In this document: positions 11,716-22,645 of the stretch, piece by piece | How positions within the stretch are numbered: position 1 is the first letter of the stretch | How the letters are laid out: the number at the start of each line of letters is the position of its first letter | Source of the DNA: Bryum argenteum | Taxonomy: Eukaryota > Streptophyta > Bryopsida > Bryales > Bryaceae | Direction: 5' to 3' | DNA length: 64,000 bases | Assembly: GCA_037043015.1 (NCBI GenBank) | Contig: CM073327.1 | Coordinates: 14,366,727 to 14,430,726, forward strand | The notes under the pieces: generated by a model | Seen by the model: the letters and a program-made list of their open reading frames with translations, nothing else | Databases searched by the model: none | Told to the model about the DNA's origin: nothing | Translations under genes and position numbers: made by a program

Positions 11716-12818
11716 TAGTTGTACAAGGAGGCCTATTATTTGCAATGTCATCTCTATCTTGCAAAATAGATGATATTATTTTAACTTATTCCTGGGACTA
11801 GATATTATTATTTTTTAAATGAAGTGAGATAGAGTACTGGCATATTGTGATAGTTTATATCACTGAATGCTCTTCTTATTGTTCTTGCAGCCAAGAGTGT
11901 GCCACCAAAAACAAGTTCACACGAAAGTAATAATAGCTCCACAAAGGGAAAGAAGATAGTAATAAAAAGAGGAAGATAACCAAATGTAAGATATATCTTG
12001 TGAAGTTACAAAAAAACTGGTGGAACTTTTTATTACGATCAACTTTATATCAAAGGTTTCCACTTGAAATGTTTGGACAGTTTACGATTTGCGTTAAGAT
12101 GATGTATACATAATTATACAATTAATTTTAAAATAATTCCAAGATGATATTGAAATGATATTTTATTGGATCAAGTAAAAAATTGACATAAAAGGGCAAT
12201 AACTTAGTCATTTCTTCTTACAAATGTAAAAACCAATATAATATAAAATACCATGATATAAGCACATGAAGGCATGTATAATGGTTGCATCACTCTCATA
12301 TATTAAAACATACATAAATGAATCTCTTAAACATAAGCATACAAAGGTATGATGGAATGAAGATGCTATACATAGGAAGTGGAGTTGTTCATAAAGCATA
12401 AGAAGGGCTAAAATTCTTTAATGTGATTGGTTCATTTATTGTAACTTAATGATGGTAGTATCACATAAAAGGATTTTTGCCCTCATTGTGCCTCATGAAC
12501 AAGCTATTGTCATGATCAATAAACTTTCATATGTGTAAATTGACTCCAACTATTAGCGGCAATTTATAACCTTTATTTAACAAAAGGACCGAGTTCCTCA
12601 CACCTAGCTAGGGGTGGAGGCGGTGGAATTGCAGGGCCAACAAACTCCATTTTTGGTTCTCAAGGCCCACACCTCTTATTTGATGCAAAGGCTTCTATTG
12701 TTCGACATCGCCCGCAAGAAAATGGAGCACCATTTGGAAACTTTCCTTATGAAGCCTTGGGGCCATGTCAGTGGCCAAAGCCATCAAAGGACAAACGACA
12801 AATACCTCAAAATACTAA
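11716..12818. other. Intergenic, one unexplained open stretch
   Basis: Mostly AT-rich spacer. At about 12615-12815 base composition rises and a plus-strand frame reads GIAGPTNSIFGSQGPHLLF and then RPQENGAPFGNFPYEALG without a stop. It starts with no obvious ATG, matches nothing I recognise, and ends at the border of the TIR element at 12819. It may be a captured or degenerate coding fragment. Confidence 0.3.
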
Positions 12819-13453
12819 GGTCACCCTGCCTATTCCCATCCGATTAAGCAAGTCTCCCACTTACATATAAAATCAGACTGTGGATTTTTTTTTCCCCAAC
12901 TTAGCAAATGGAAGTATAAGATGATGCAGCTGTAAAAATTAATTTTAGATAAAAACTCAATTTATAGTGAAATTCTATAATCTAGAATAGTAGATGCCTA
13001 TTAGTGGACATAGCCATATCTAAAATCGTGGAAGTGTCAACCAATATTAGAGATATATTTCTGACGTAGTGCCGAGGTGATTGAACGTAAAAGTGGAGAA
13101 AATCAGGCCTAAAATTGGCATGGGCATGTGATTGCAACCGAGCTGTGATGTAATCAAAAAAATATTAAAAATGGCCTCCTTGCATGGAAAAGCAACCCTC
13201 TGCAATAAGATGCCATATTAACGTTCGATGGCACTGTTACTGCATGCTGAGCACAATCAACTGGCGGTTGTTTCTCATCTAAATCCGTCCAGCTCCCTTC
13301 ATTCATCCGTCCGATTCTCCCTTAAAACCGGCCATTTATCATCACTTACATTTTTGTAGTGCACTGTCACGGATTTGTACTGTACAGTCACGCTTTTAAG
13401 CTGGATCCTAGGTCTCGGGAATGGGCAGGCGGACGGGAATAGGCAGGGTGACC
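12819..13453. mobile_element. TIR element of about 635 bp, family unknown
   Basis: The left end GGTCACCCTGCCTATTCCCA is repeated inverted at the right end (GGGAATAGGCAGGGTGACC, ending 13453), giving about 24 bp of near-perfect terminal inverted repeat. I could not find a matching target-site duplication (left flank ACTAA, right flank GTATG), so superfamily is unassigned. There is no transposase frame inside. Confidence 0.6.
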
Positions 13454-13559
13454 GTATGGCCTCCATTCCCAAGGTAAACTCAACACTCTAAGTCTTAACT
13501 CCTACAACAATGAGGGAGCTTTGTCTCAATGGCCCTAACTCACAAACTGGACCCCATCC

Positions 13560-13690
13560 CTTTGTATGAAAGGGGGTTTTACACTATGGTGGAGAAGTCC
13601 ACCGTACAAGTCATTAAGGAGAAATTTCAAATGTGATTGGTTGAAATTGAGATTCTCGACTCACTTATTGCCTTCTCCACCGTAACATAA
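13560..13690. mobile_element. Small MITE-like inverted-repeat element
   Basis: Ends are inverted relatives of each other: GGGGGTTTTACACTATGGTG and GGAGAAG at the left; CCTTCTCCACCGTAACATAA and ACTAGCCCT at the right. A related copy lies at about 25480-25670 (same GTGATTAGTTGAAATTGAGA core and CACCGTAGTGTAAAT right arm). Ends are approximate and no clear target duplication was seen. Confidence 0.5.
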
Positions 13691-13975
13691 ACTAGCCCTA
13701 AACCCACCCTTAATAATAAAAGCTATTATTGTATGCATGAAGGTAAATTCCATAAACCCAAAAACCAAGAAGCACCTTCATTACTTGTTGAGAAGGTACA
13801 TGTGATGATGACAAACCACTTCGATAATTCAAATGCAGGAACTCGTCTCCGTCACAAAAATCAACACAAGGGAACCAATTCAAATGCGGCAATTCCCACG
13901 TCCCATACTCCTGCTCTTTTTAATCATGCTCGATCTGTCCTGATCTTCACCACTAAATTGTTTTTCTTTGTTTGT

Positions 13976-13987
13976 TTTTTTTGTTTT

Positions 13988-14027
<40 letters not shown>

Positions 14028-14029
14028 AA
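13976..14029. repeat. Long T tract abutting an A tract
   Basis: About 30 uninterrupted T residues, preceded by interrupted T runs, directly followed by nine A residues. Length in such homopolymers is unreliable in sequencing. It does not border the SINE at 14189, so it is not that element's tail. Confidence 0.7.
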
Positions 14030-14188
14030 CAAAGTGGCACCAATGATTTCAGCACACTATGATATAGCCTTTTTCGGCTCAAGCCAATGCTTCACATGCA
14101 TGGATTTACAAAATACTTGCACAAGAGTTGTTGATTAGTGTTACAAAGGTTAATTGTGAACTATATTACTAAATGTTATATGTCATCA

Positions 14189-14550
14189 AGGCACCTCAAG
14201 CCTTAACTTGGTGGTTGAGGCTCATGGCCCCCAATGAGGAGGTCGTGGGTTCCATTCCCCATGCCGGCGTGGAGCTTACCACTATAGTCCACCCAACTGT
14301 TGTGGGGGGCCCTTGGACCTTGTTGTATGGGTACCTCAAAGCCCTTAGGGGGGGTACTATGTCAGGTGTCTTCAAGGCACTAGTAACTAGGCTAGAATCT
14401 AGCGTAGTTATAGTGTCCACCCTCGAGAGGGGGAAGTAGTATTGTTCCAATTTCCCCTTGTCCGGTGGCCATCGGGATATTAGCATTACGAACAGACACT
14501 TTATTCACGCCGGCCCCTTAGAAAGGAACCGGAGTTTCTATCTATCTATC
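14189..14550 (+). mobile_element. Full-length tRNA-derived SINE, copy 2 (362 bp)
   Basis: Flanked by a perfect 13-bp duplication TTATATGTCATCA at 14176-14188 and 14551-14563. The head carries RNA polymerase III-like internal promoter boxes: A-box-like TAACTTGGTGGTTGAGG at 14204-14220 and B-box-like GGTTCCATTCC at 14248-14258, spaced as in tRNA-derived SINEs. A tRNA-unrelated body follows (about 230 bp, including CCTTGGACCTTGTTGTATGG), and the element ends in TCTATCTATCTATC. Copy 1 at 2810-3171 is the same length in reverse orientation. The apparent open frames on both strands arise because the body happens to lack stops; I do not regard them as genes. Confidence 0.88.
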
Positions 14551-14563
14551 TTATATGTCATCA

Positions 14564-15397
14564 TAGTGTTACAACACTAATTTTTAAAACATAATACTAA
14601 ATGTGAGAGCATGCAAACTTTCTTGCAAGTGGAAGAATGTTTCGAAGTTGGTGCAATAGGTGACTTGAAGAAAAGACAAGAAGCATTGATTGCAAAGGCG
14701 GCCCAAAGTGAATACTAAGATTGAAAGATTTGAGAAATAGTGTAATGGGTAACTTTTGGTAAGGAACATTGATTTTTGCATAACACTAATCAATAACTCT
14801 CTTTGTAGTGAGCCGTAATAAGATGCATGTTGTTCCGACCACTATCGTGGACTTATGGCGTTGTTTCAAACTTTCAAATGCTTGAGCCCTAATAGCGGAA
14901 AGGATCATATTGTGGTCGACTCAAAATTTCAGATTGCTACCAAGTTTACAATTAACTCCTAAAGGCCTAATCGTGTTTTGGAGCCTTCTACACCAAAAAA
15001 CTGCAATTTTGGACCACTTTGTGCAAGTTGATGTATGATTGAATATATTTTACTCTTTTTGTACTTCCAACTGTAAGATCTTCAAAAAGACTACTTGCAC
15101 TAGGACCATGTTAAATTTCAACCCTTGGATCTTTACCATATGTGAGATCATAACATTCAAAGTTGATGTGTCAAGTTTTCCAGCAAATTTTGAAGCTTGC
15201 TCTTCCAAGTTTTGAAGGCCGCCCTTCTAAAATTGGTACGAGCTTGAACTTGGATAACAACTCTTCATTTGTCTTTTAGATTATTATTAAGCACTACATA
15301 AAAGTACTGCAACAAGATACTTTATTTATGACAAGCGCAACATTTGCAAGGAGAACTAGATATTTTTATTTGTCATTTAACTAGGATGTAAAATAAT
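14564..15397. other. Spacer with relatives of the anonymous dispersed repeat
   Basis: About 14640-14810 resembles 27900-28070 (both carry a gene-less stretch ending in AACACTAATCAA(T/C)AACTCT). About 15010-15240 contains words found in opposite orientation near 24400-24540. No gene is supported. Confidence 0.4.
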
Positions 15398-15502
15398 ACT
15401 CCCTCTGTCCCATTATAATTGACCAGTAGGTTCTCTCAAATCTACTTCCCGAGTTAGATTTGAGAAAACCTAGTAGACAATTATAATGGGACAGAGGGAG
15501 TA
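15398..15502. mobile_element. Stowaway-type fold-back MITE, copy 1
   Basis: 105-bp near-perfect palindrome: TACTCCCTCTGTCCCATTAT at the left and its inverse ending AGAGGGAGTA at the right. A TA dinucleotide at each end is the target duplication of Tc1/mariner MITEs, and CTCCCTC(C/T)GTCCC is a Stowaway-like terminus. The halves pair almost throughout. The same element lies at 52953-53058 in inverse orientation and a diverged one at 39271-39373. Confidence 0.85.
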
Positions 15503-15860
15503 TTTGATAAACATCTTTGCAAAAACATTTTTGAGGTAAAATCATACTTGTGAGTTATGTGATTATGAAAAATTTATAATTTATTGAATATAAAATTGTG
15601 AGAGAACAATGCATTCAACTCATCTTTCCTCCCCCCGCTAACTTTAAGGATGATCTTACATGTGTAAGATCTTAAATCAACCAATCTTTGAATGGCGGGT
15701 GCTCCTTCTCCTAAAAGCCCTCGGCGGCCTGGCCAGTTACGTTTGGGTCTTTACTTGTAGCCGCCAGTGGCTGGGACCCGATCCTTACCCGGCCCCGCCA
15801 AGGCCCGACCCAGCCCCGCCTAACCAGAATGCTGGAGGAATACGACAGCTCTGGGACCCG
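15503..15860. other. Upstream spacer of the ATP synthase gene
   Basis: AT-rich to about 15640, then a switch to GC-rich sequence leading into the minisatellite. The open frame from 15660 is maintained only by the repeat's composition; long frames are open on both strands here, so none is credible as a gene. A promoter for the gene at 16085 is expected in this stretch but no element could be singled out. Confidence 0.35.
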
Positions 15861-15864
15861 AGCC

Positions 15865-16003
15865 GGCCCAACCAGGCCCAACCAGGCCCAACCAGGCCCA
15901 ACCCCGCCCAACCCGGCCCAACCCGGCCCAACCAGGCCCAACCCCGCCCAACCCCGCCCAACCCGGCCCAACCCGGCCCAACCAGGCCCAACCAGGCCCA
16001 GGA
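15865..16003. repeat. GC-rich 10-bp minisatellite in a gene 5' region
   Basis: About 14 tandem copies of a 10-bp unit, CCCAACCAGG, alternating with variants CCCAACCCCG and CCCAACCCGG. The array is almost entirely C/A/G on the plus strand with virtually no T. It ends about 80 bp before the ATP synthase start codon, so it lies in the promoter or 5' leader. Variant units are grouped in runs, indicating expansion by slippage or unequal exchange. Confidence 0.85.
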
Positions 16004-16084
16004 AGAAATACAACAGCCATGCAGATCAAAGCCATCGTCTCTTGCAACTGCAAAACAAGCTTGGATCGCACTGGCAGTGGAGCC

Positions 16085-19000
16085 ATGGCCGCGATTGGAC
16101 GCCGTTCTGCGTTTCTTCTTCGATCGGTACCGCTTTTGTTCTCGTCGAAACCTCTTCCTGAAACGTTCTCGAAGAATCGTTAGATACATGTGCTGAATTT
16201 CAGTTCATGCAGTGGTGGTTAAATTTCTTGGATGCATGAAAAGCCCTTCAATTTCGATGCATTATTTCTTGTTTCAGTGGAAGTAGACTACTGTAGCTTA
16301 CTCCTTTTCTTGTCATCATTTTAGTCGAGTGGAAATGCAGCTTCTCATATCCCCGTGGAGGTAACATGATAATCGTGAGATCTTTGACATTCCCCTGATT
16401 TCTTCACTCTTCAGTAGATTCTTCCTTACTTGCGTACTTAAGACTCATACGATATCTTTAAATGTCACAGTGATTCTGCTTCTTACGTGCGTGAGCCGAT
16501 TTCGTAGAATTGCTTGCAAGTCTACTTAATTTCACATTGAGTGTTTTTTTGAGATCTCAGATGCACGAGTAATGGCAACTGGCGAGTTATTGCTGCTCGT
16601 TTTCGGTGCACTGTTGTTTCTTGTTTCGTCTTAAGAAATCAGAGTATTGTGACATTTGTAGGTCTCGCTAACTTCAATAGGTGAGAAGGTGAAAAGATCG
16701 TTCTTGAAATTGGGAGCTGTATCAGTGTCTTGAAGTATTCTTTCAGATTATTTTTTGTAGATGTCACCAAGGGATTTTTGGACTCTTCCGAGTGGAGATT
16801 GTTGTAGACTCTTGGCTTCAATGCAGGACTGGTTTTTTGTGATATGAAAGAATTCCATGAAATCAGAATTGTTTACCAGATGGTGATTCTTGCCAGATAG
16901 TTGCAGTTATTTGATCGTATGGTACTTTGTAGTGATAGAACTTAATCAAAACTGTAGCTGAATTAACATGTAGTTGGATGTTTTGCAATGAATCCTCACG
17001 CATTTTTATTTATTTATTTATTTCTTCTGAAAATGAAGCTTAGCAAAGCTTCATAATGCGGTAGTTTTCTGTTCCTTCCAGATTTCCAACAGTATAATAT
17101 TCGTGGTATTTCGAGGGTTACGCGTGGTATAGCTTACCATGTAAGCTCTTCTCTTAAGGTTAGGATCTTTGGAAGTCAATCAGAAATGCAGGGTCATACC
17201 AAGCTCTAGTACAAAGTAGAGATTTATATCCCTCTCTGGCCTTATCGTGCAAGAAGGGCACGTGTGGGCCTCGCTGTATCATGGTGAAGCACTTGTCTAC
17301 TCTACATCATCAGATGTCAATCTGTTTCATGCGGGACCATGATTGAATTCAGCACAGCTCTAGAGCTTCTAGGGGACAAAGCAGGGCGTCCTCGCTAACC
17401 GAACTGCTTTGGTGTGATGTAGGTTACAACTCTGAAATCGAAGAATTCAATAGCTTGCAGATTCTTCAGTGCTGCTCCTAAAGCAGAAGGTGTGAAATTT
17501 GATTCTCTCTATCATCCAGAATGCAACCGGGAGCATGAGCTTTTTCCCGATTTTTGTTTTATACTTCTCTAGGATATGCAGAATTTTTATAACTCGGGAC
17601 CCTGTATTACTGGTGCTCAAATACGAATGAAATGTGAAGTTCAAATTACAATCCGATAATGTAGTAGATAAGAACACAATGTCCTCTCCTTTTTCTAAAA
17701 TACATGCATTATTTTCTGTTTCTTGTTATGGATATAAGATGATGTTGTGAAGAAAGTATTTCAAAGGCAGCAGAAGAACTTCAGAACGTACTTGGATGAA
17801 ATCTCCAAGGATAAGTTTGTGATTGACCCCAACAACGAAAGTGCTGTTAAGGCCTACTATGAGAAGCAATCGAGAATCAGGGAGAAGTAAGTCATACTCC
17901 ACACAATTCATTCAACTGCTTATTCAGAGTTTTTGTTACTCGTCACAGATATAAATCGTGATGGTAACGAATCCGATGGGGACATATAAATCTCGGCGGT
18001 ATCTTTGTGTCCTACTCAAAAGGATGTAGACAAGCTTGAGAATTCTGAGCTTAAATTAACTAACATTTTAGTCGTCTTTGGATGTCAGTCTTGGAATACC
18101 TCCCTTCACGCAGAAGATTGCCGATCTTCTTGAAGCGGGTGCTGAGGAGGCACCGAATGTGCGGGCCATCCTGGAGCTCAACAAAAGCCTTCGTCATGAG
18201 TAATTATCCAAGTCCCGGTTTTCAACATGAGAATTATCGTCTGAAGAACTGAAGAACTACGAATATCAATGTCTTCGTTTTGCATATCTGCAGCAAGAAC
18301 TTGTTTCTTGTCTCATTCATCATTGCTTTCAGTGAGTTTTAAGCACAAGCTGAGGTTTGTTTGAATTGTGCGAAGGTGTGGAATTGAAGACGATATGGGA
18401 GCCGACGAAATGATGTTTCAAGCCCTTTCGAAAGTGGAGAGTAGCCTTGGAAAGCCTCTTACGAAAGAGGATGCCAATGGATGTTCCATGTGGAAGAAGG
18501 AAATCGATAAAATTAATGCAAAGTTAGTTGCAGTCCAGTTCTATTGTAGTAGCATGGGATAAAATTTTCTCTTGTAACACTAGTTCACCTGATTCTCACA
18601 ATGCTTTTATCTGTACAAACGCACAAAGTTTTTGTTAAAAATCCTGAACATGATCCTGAACACGAACTGAACAAGTGTAATGCACAATGTCATTCAAATA
18701 TTTCGTTTTAACGAGCAACTTCAAAGACATCTTTGATCTTGTGCAAATTCTTTGTTTAGGCTCAAGATCAAGGATGAAGATCTGGAAATGTACGAAGAAG
18801 AAGCTGAATACGCAGCAGCGAAGGCGGAATTAGAAGAATACCATAATGTAGCATTCGACAAGATTGACAGCATCAAGCGAAGGTATTATTTGAGGAAAAT
18901 CATCTATGATGAATGTCAGTTCACCCATAGCTTGAAATCTAGCTTTCAATCAGTAATTCATCATTCCAGAGGTCAGTATGAGATCATCACTCAAATTTCT

Positions 19001-19193
19001 ACATTCTCAATTGAGACCTCTATTCATCATGAGAACATTCAACCATGCTATCATAACTGGATGATACTCTTAGTAAGTGGTCAATTTCTAGTCCTCAGTT
19101 TCAAATTGTAACCTTGATGGGACTCTTGTTTGCAGAAATGATATCAAGGTTGATGTAAGTATGAGTGACATGGACCATCGCACTTACCTGTAA
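16085..19193 (+). CDS. MGP1: Mitochondrial ATP synthase FAd (24 kDa) subunit
   Basis: Seven exons: 16085-16126, 17423-17489, 17739-17886, 18089-18199, 18376-18522, 18760-18882, 19136-19193; all introns GT-AG, phases consistent, total 696 nt for 231 residues, close to the Arabidopsis protein (about 240, from memory). The N-terminus MAAIGRRSAFLLRSVTTLKS followed by ACRFFSAAPKAE is arginine-rich with no acidic residues, a typical mitochondrial presequence. The mature part includes LGIPPFTQKIADLLEAG, CGIEDDMGADEMMFQALSKV, KPLTKEDANGCSMWKKEI, and LKIKDEDLEMYEEEAEYAAA, matching the plant-specific F1Fo peripheral subunit FAd (product of Arabidopsis MGP1, required for pollen). The C-terminus NDIKVDVSMSDMDHRTYL ends in TAA. 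The least certain borders are exon 1's donor (16127) and exon 4's acceptor (18089), where a TAG 17 bp upstream is out of phase with the donor at 17887. Intron 1 is about 1.3 kb, the others under 260 bp. Confidence 0.9.
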
Positions 19194-20335
19194 TAGACTC
19201 AGCACAAATTCAAAATTTCTGGACCTGGCCATTATTCCTCTGACAGTACTGGAGGGCAGACACATTCCAGTCGAGGAGGTATTAGAGACAATTCTCGATG
19301 CAGGAGTAGCAAGCACTCGAGCTTTGTCCATGTTAGTATGCAGATCATGCTCTGTTCTTAACAGGTATGAGTAACGGACCCTACTTATTATGCAGCAGCT
19401 GACTGTTGGTTATCTCCAGGTAAGTTCCCAACAAGGGATGATTGTTAGTTATCTTGTTGTTTTATATCCACATCCTCTTGATCTGGAGGAATTTAGACTA
19501 CAAACCTCATGCTTGTGTTTGCATTTGTTGGTGTTACTTACCTTCTTGCACACACCATTGCGTCGTGTTTGAACAAATTTAAGGGAAGGGTTTTCAGTAT
19601 TTGGATACGACTCTTACCAGAAATGGCATTTGCATAGAACGACATTTGGACCCTCATACACTTGGTTGTACTAGTAATCAGGCTTCAGTTCTTTGTCAGG
19701 ACAGCCGTAAAGATGAAGGGATTGCTCTTTCAGCAGCAATGCCTGTTTACAGTTTCACACACTCTACACTAGAACCATTGATGACAAACAAGTCGAAGAA
19801 TGTGATTGGGCTCAGTATCTCTTCTTTGACCAATCATGTGTCCTAATTATGGATTACCCTCATATCAGTTGTGTACCTTACTCTTCAGTCTTCTCACATG
19901 TACGCTAAGACTCAACATTCTCCTTAGTCAAACTTTCTGATAGAACACACACCAGTAACTCTTGGAATATGCAACCTCCTAGCACACTTAGGGTAGGCGA
20001 GGACTTATAAATGGTCTTCATTACGTACATGCCTCTAGGTGTTCATACATTACCCCTGCTTGTTGAAAGGAGTGTCAATATAATAAGCATCCATAACACA
20101 ACCTTGGTAGGTTGAAACAACATGAAGATGAATGCTAAAATTTCACAGACTCAATATCTTTCATGTAGAAATCAATATGCATACACTCGTATCCACACAT
20201 CCCAAATTTGTGTTTCGAACATGCTGAAAGATGGACTATGTTATCCATACCATAGAATAATTTGTTCATTGTTCCCCTTGTTTGAGTTCTCCATCATGGC
20301 CAAATTACCCTTGGATATTGGACAATAATATTCGT
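19194..20335. other. 3' flank of the ATP synthase gene and spacer
   Basis: The first several hundred bases presumably include the 3' UTR. Small open frames on both strands show no motif. No poly(A) signal could be chosen with confidence. Confidence 0.35.
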
Positions 20336-20605
20336 ACCGTGGAGTATTTGTTCACTTGAGGTAGTGGATTCCATTTGAAAGGCTTCCACACCTATGTGTG
20401 TCGGAGATTCTTGAACCTTGTTGGATGAGAGTATAAAATGTTGATTATCTCTAAGACACCTTGTGGATAGGTTTGGAACTAGTATAGTGTCCACCCCGAG
20501 AGAGATTAGTGATACCACTACTGAGCATATATACAAGACAAGACCGAACGGAACACTCTATTCACATTAAAACTCGATAGGTTTGGAGTTCTTCTTCATC
20601 CTCAT
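20336..20605 (+). mobile_element. Diverged relative of the SINE family
   Basis: Collinear with the 362-bp SINE but strongly diverged and shorter: GGTAGTGGATTCCATT corresponds to the B-box area, CTTGAACCTTGTTGGATG to the body word CTTGGACCTTGTTGTATG, TATAGTGTCCACCCCGAGAG to the junction region, and CACTCTATTCACATT to the 3' part. The tail is GGAGTTCTTCTTC rather than TATC repeats. It is either an old copy or a separate subfamily. Ends are approximate; no target duplication was found. Confidence 0.6.
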
Positions 20606-20700
20606 TTTCCCCTCATAGATGCTTTCGCATACGGCCTACCCTCCTCAGAGAATAGAGACTCAATGTACAAATCCTTTGAACAAAAGCTCGGTGGTCCATT

Positions 20701-20771
<71 letters not shown>

Positions 20772-20773
20772 CT
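20701..20773. repeat. Long T tract (about 70 bp, few interruptions)
   Basis: Near-continuous T run with one or two C interruptions. The lysine-rich open frame it creates on the minus strand is an artefact. Confidence 0.8.
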
Positions 20774-21978
20774 TTCTTTTCTCAACAATTGACAGAGGAG
20801 GGAGGCCAGACAGACACCTCGTGAAGGCATTAAAAGGGAAAGGGCAAGAGAATGTGAATGCGGTCATGGATGGAGGGGGCAGTAACCATCTCATAGACAG
20901 GCAACACATGGGTGGGGCATGATAGCAGTCTGCCATGCCCATGAGGCGAGCGCCAGGTGGGGCCTTGCCCTTGAGCCCTCACCCGGCACTTTTGTTCCTT
21001 GCACCTGGCTTCTCCACTCAACTTTTAACTTACTTCCTTGTCCCCTGCTTTTCCTTTTCCCCTTGGCTCCTTTTTCAAAGTCAATCGCTTTCATTTAATT
21101 CACTCCCATTCTCACGTGTGAAAGAATTTTTTTTAACTTTCACACTATACTATAGATGGTATTTAGTTTTTCCCTATGGGTTTTTACTTCTGATTGAGAG
21201 TTGGTGATTTTCCTACATGCAAGTAAAGTAGTTCCATATCAATTAGTATGGTTGACATATTTAGTGTAGTGGAAAAGTGTGATATATCGACCAACAAAAA
21301 TGTATCATTCCAACAAGTTTGATGAAAGTCTTTGTGGAATGAGTCATTGAATTTGGTGAAATTCCTAGTATAATAAGTCATTCACTTTGATAGAATTACC
21401 ATACTTTCCAGAAGCATCTTTTATGTATTTGCGTAGAAGCCTTGTATTTCAACTAGGTGAACAAAGCCTTGCCTTTACAAAAATTGGGGTCTCAGAACCA
21501 AAGAAAGATGGGTCCACAAGCTACAGGTTGGAAGGTGCCTGTTCAAGCCTTAGTTCACAAGACATAGGTTGACGGCAAGAGTAGAGATGTGCAAGTTTGT
21601 ACAATGTACTTCACGGTTGACAAGTATTTGGACTTATCATTTGTGGTTTTAATCACGCATTTTTTAAATATTTTGTATACACAAATGTAGAGGTTTCTTT
21701 AGTTGCACCCTAAATGGTTTGGGGATTTTTCGTTTTGCAAAATATTAGTACTTGTGAAGTGTCAGAAATGACCTATGTGCGAGAAAAAGGAAAGCTTTAC
21801 ACGGAGAGTGAAGGTGTATGTGGGGCCGAATGAAGGCAAAGATCTTGAGAAGGTGATTGGTTCATTTCTTGTAGTTCGAAGCCCTCTGGATATTATATCA
21901 GGTATTACTAGTGCCATTAGTGCTATGACATCTCAACATACATCTTAAGTTGTAAGAACACTCTATTTAAGGTCGGCC
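20774..21978. other. Intergenic, no gene recognised
   Basis: A GC-richer patch at about 20800-21060 is open in several frames on both strands but carries no motif. The remainder is AT-rich spacer. Confidence 0.35.
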
Positions 21979-21979
21979 A

Positions 21980-22021
<42 letters not shown>
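21979..22021. repeat. Poly(A) tract of about 42 bp
   Basis: An uninterrupted A run followed by TTCTTTTTCTTTTT. It might be the tail of an old retroposed copy on the plus strand, but the sequence before it shows no recognised source and no flanking duplication was found. Confidence 0.7.
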
Positions 22022-22023
<2 letters not shown>

Positions 22024-22339
22024 TCTTTTTCTTTTTAAGCATTGTCATGAAGAATCAAAGTTATACTATCACGACGTACTTACCAACTAAAAGTAGTTTC
22101 CTGCTTACCACTTATTTAAGGTTTTTACAGTGTTCACCATAAGGAGTTAGTAGTCTTTCACTATTGGTGTCATAATAAACGAACATCAAGGAAAATGCTT
22201 CAACGGGTAAAGGCTTCCTTCATCATGCACATGTGCTCGTACATATGCACCGCTCCTTTTTTGGTATTATCACACTATGTAATACTGATGATAGACAATC
22301 TGACTTAAGCTTTAATTCCGGAATATGATAATTTATTTT

Positions 22340-22645
22340 GGACGACAAAGTGTCTCGTATCTCGTCTCCCGTCTCGCATCCCTCCTCTTCCTTGTTCACC
22401 GTCTCCCATCCTCTCATTCTCCGTCTCGTGTCCCCTCGTTCCCAGTTCTCCATCCTCCGTTTCCAGTTCCTTATATTATGTTCCTTTGTTTCCAATTCCT
22501 TATTTACCGTCTCTCTCCTTCCACGCTCCTCTATTCTCATGTTCTCTCGTTCCGCATCGCACATTCCATGTTCCTCACTCCAGCATTCATCCTTTCCCTC
22601 CTTTGTTTGTCCACTCGTTTATTTCTCCCCTCGTCTATATCTCCT
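22340..22645. repeat. Pyrimidine-rich degenerate repeat tract 1
   Basis: Plus strand composed mainly of C and T words such as CGTCTCCCATCC, CTCGTTCCCAGTTC, TCCATCCTCC and GTTCCTTATATTATG, repeated irregularly at about 12-15 bp. It resembles the tract at 29870-30240. The strong strand asymmetry makes several frames look open. It is not a gene. Confidence 0.65.

Noticed and set aside
12819-13453. PIF/Harbinger assignment for the 635-bp inverted-repeat element
   Set aside because: The left flank ends in TAA but the right flank begins GTA, so no 3-bp duplication supports it.
14248-14258. Functional tRNA gene at the SINE head
   Set aside because: The B-box is imperfect and the head cannot be folded by eye into a full cloverleaf with an acceptor stem; flanking duplications mark it as a SINE.
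15660-16196. 178-codon plus frame rich in Pro/Gln/Asn
   Set aside because: It translates the 10-bp minisatellite; two plus-strand and three minus-strand frames are equally open across the array, and the real gene starts within it at 16085 in another arrangement.
20613-20942. 109-codon minus frame with a long lysine run
   Set aside because: Produced by the T tract at 20701-20773.
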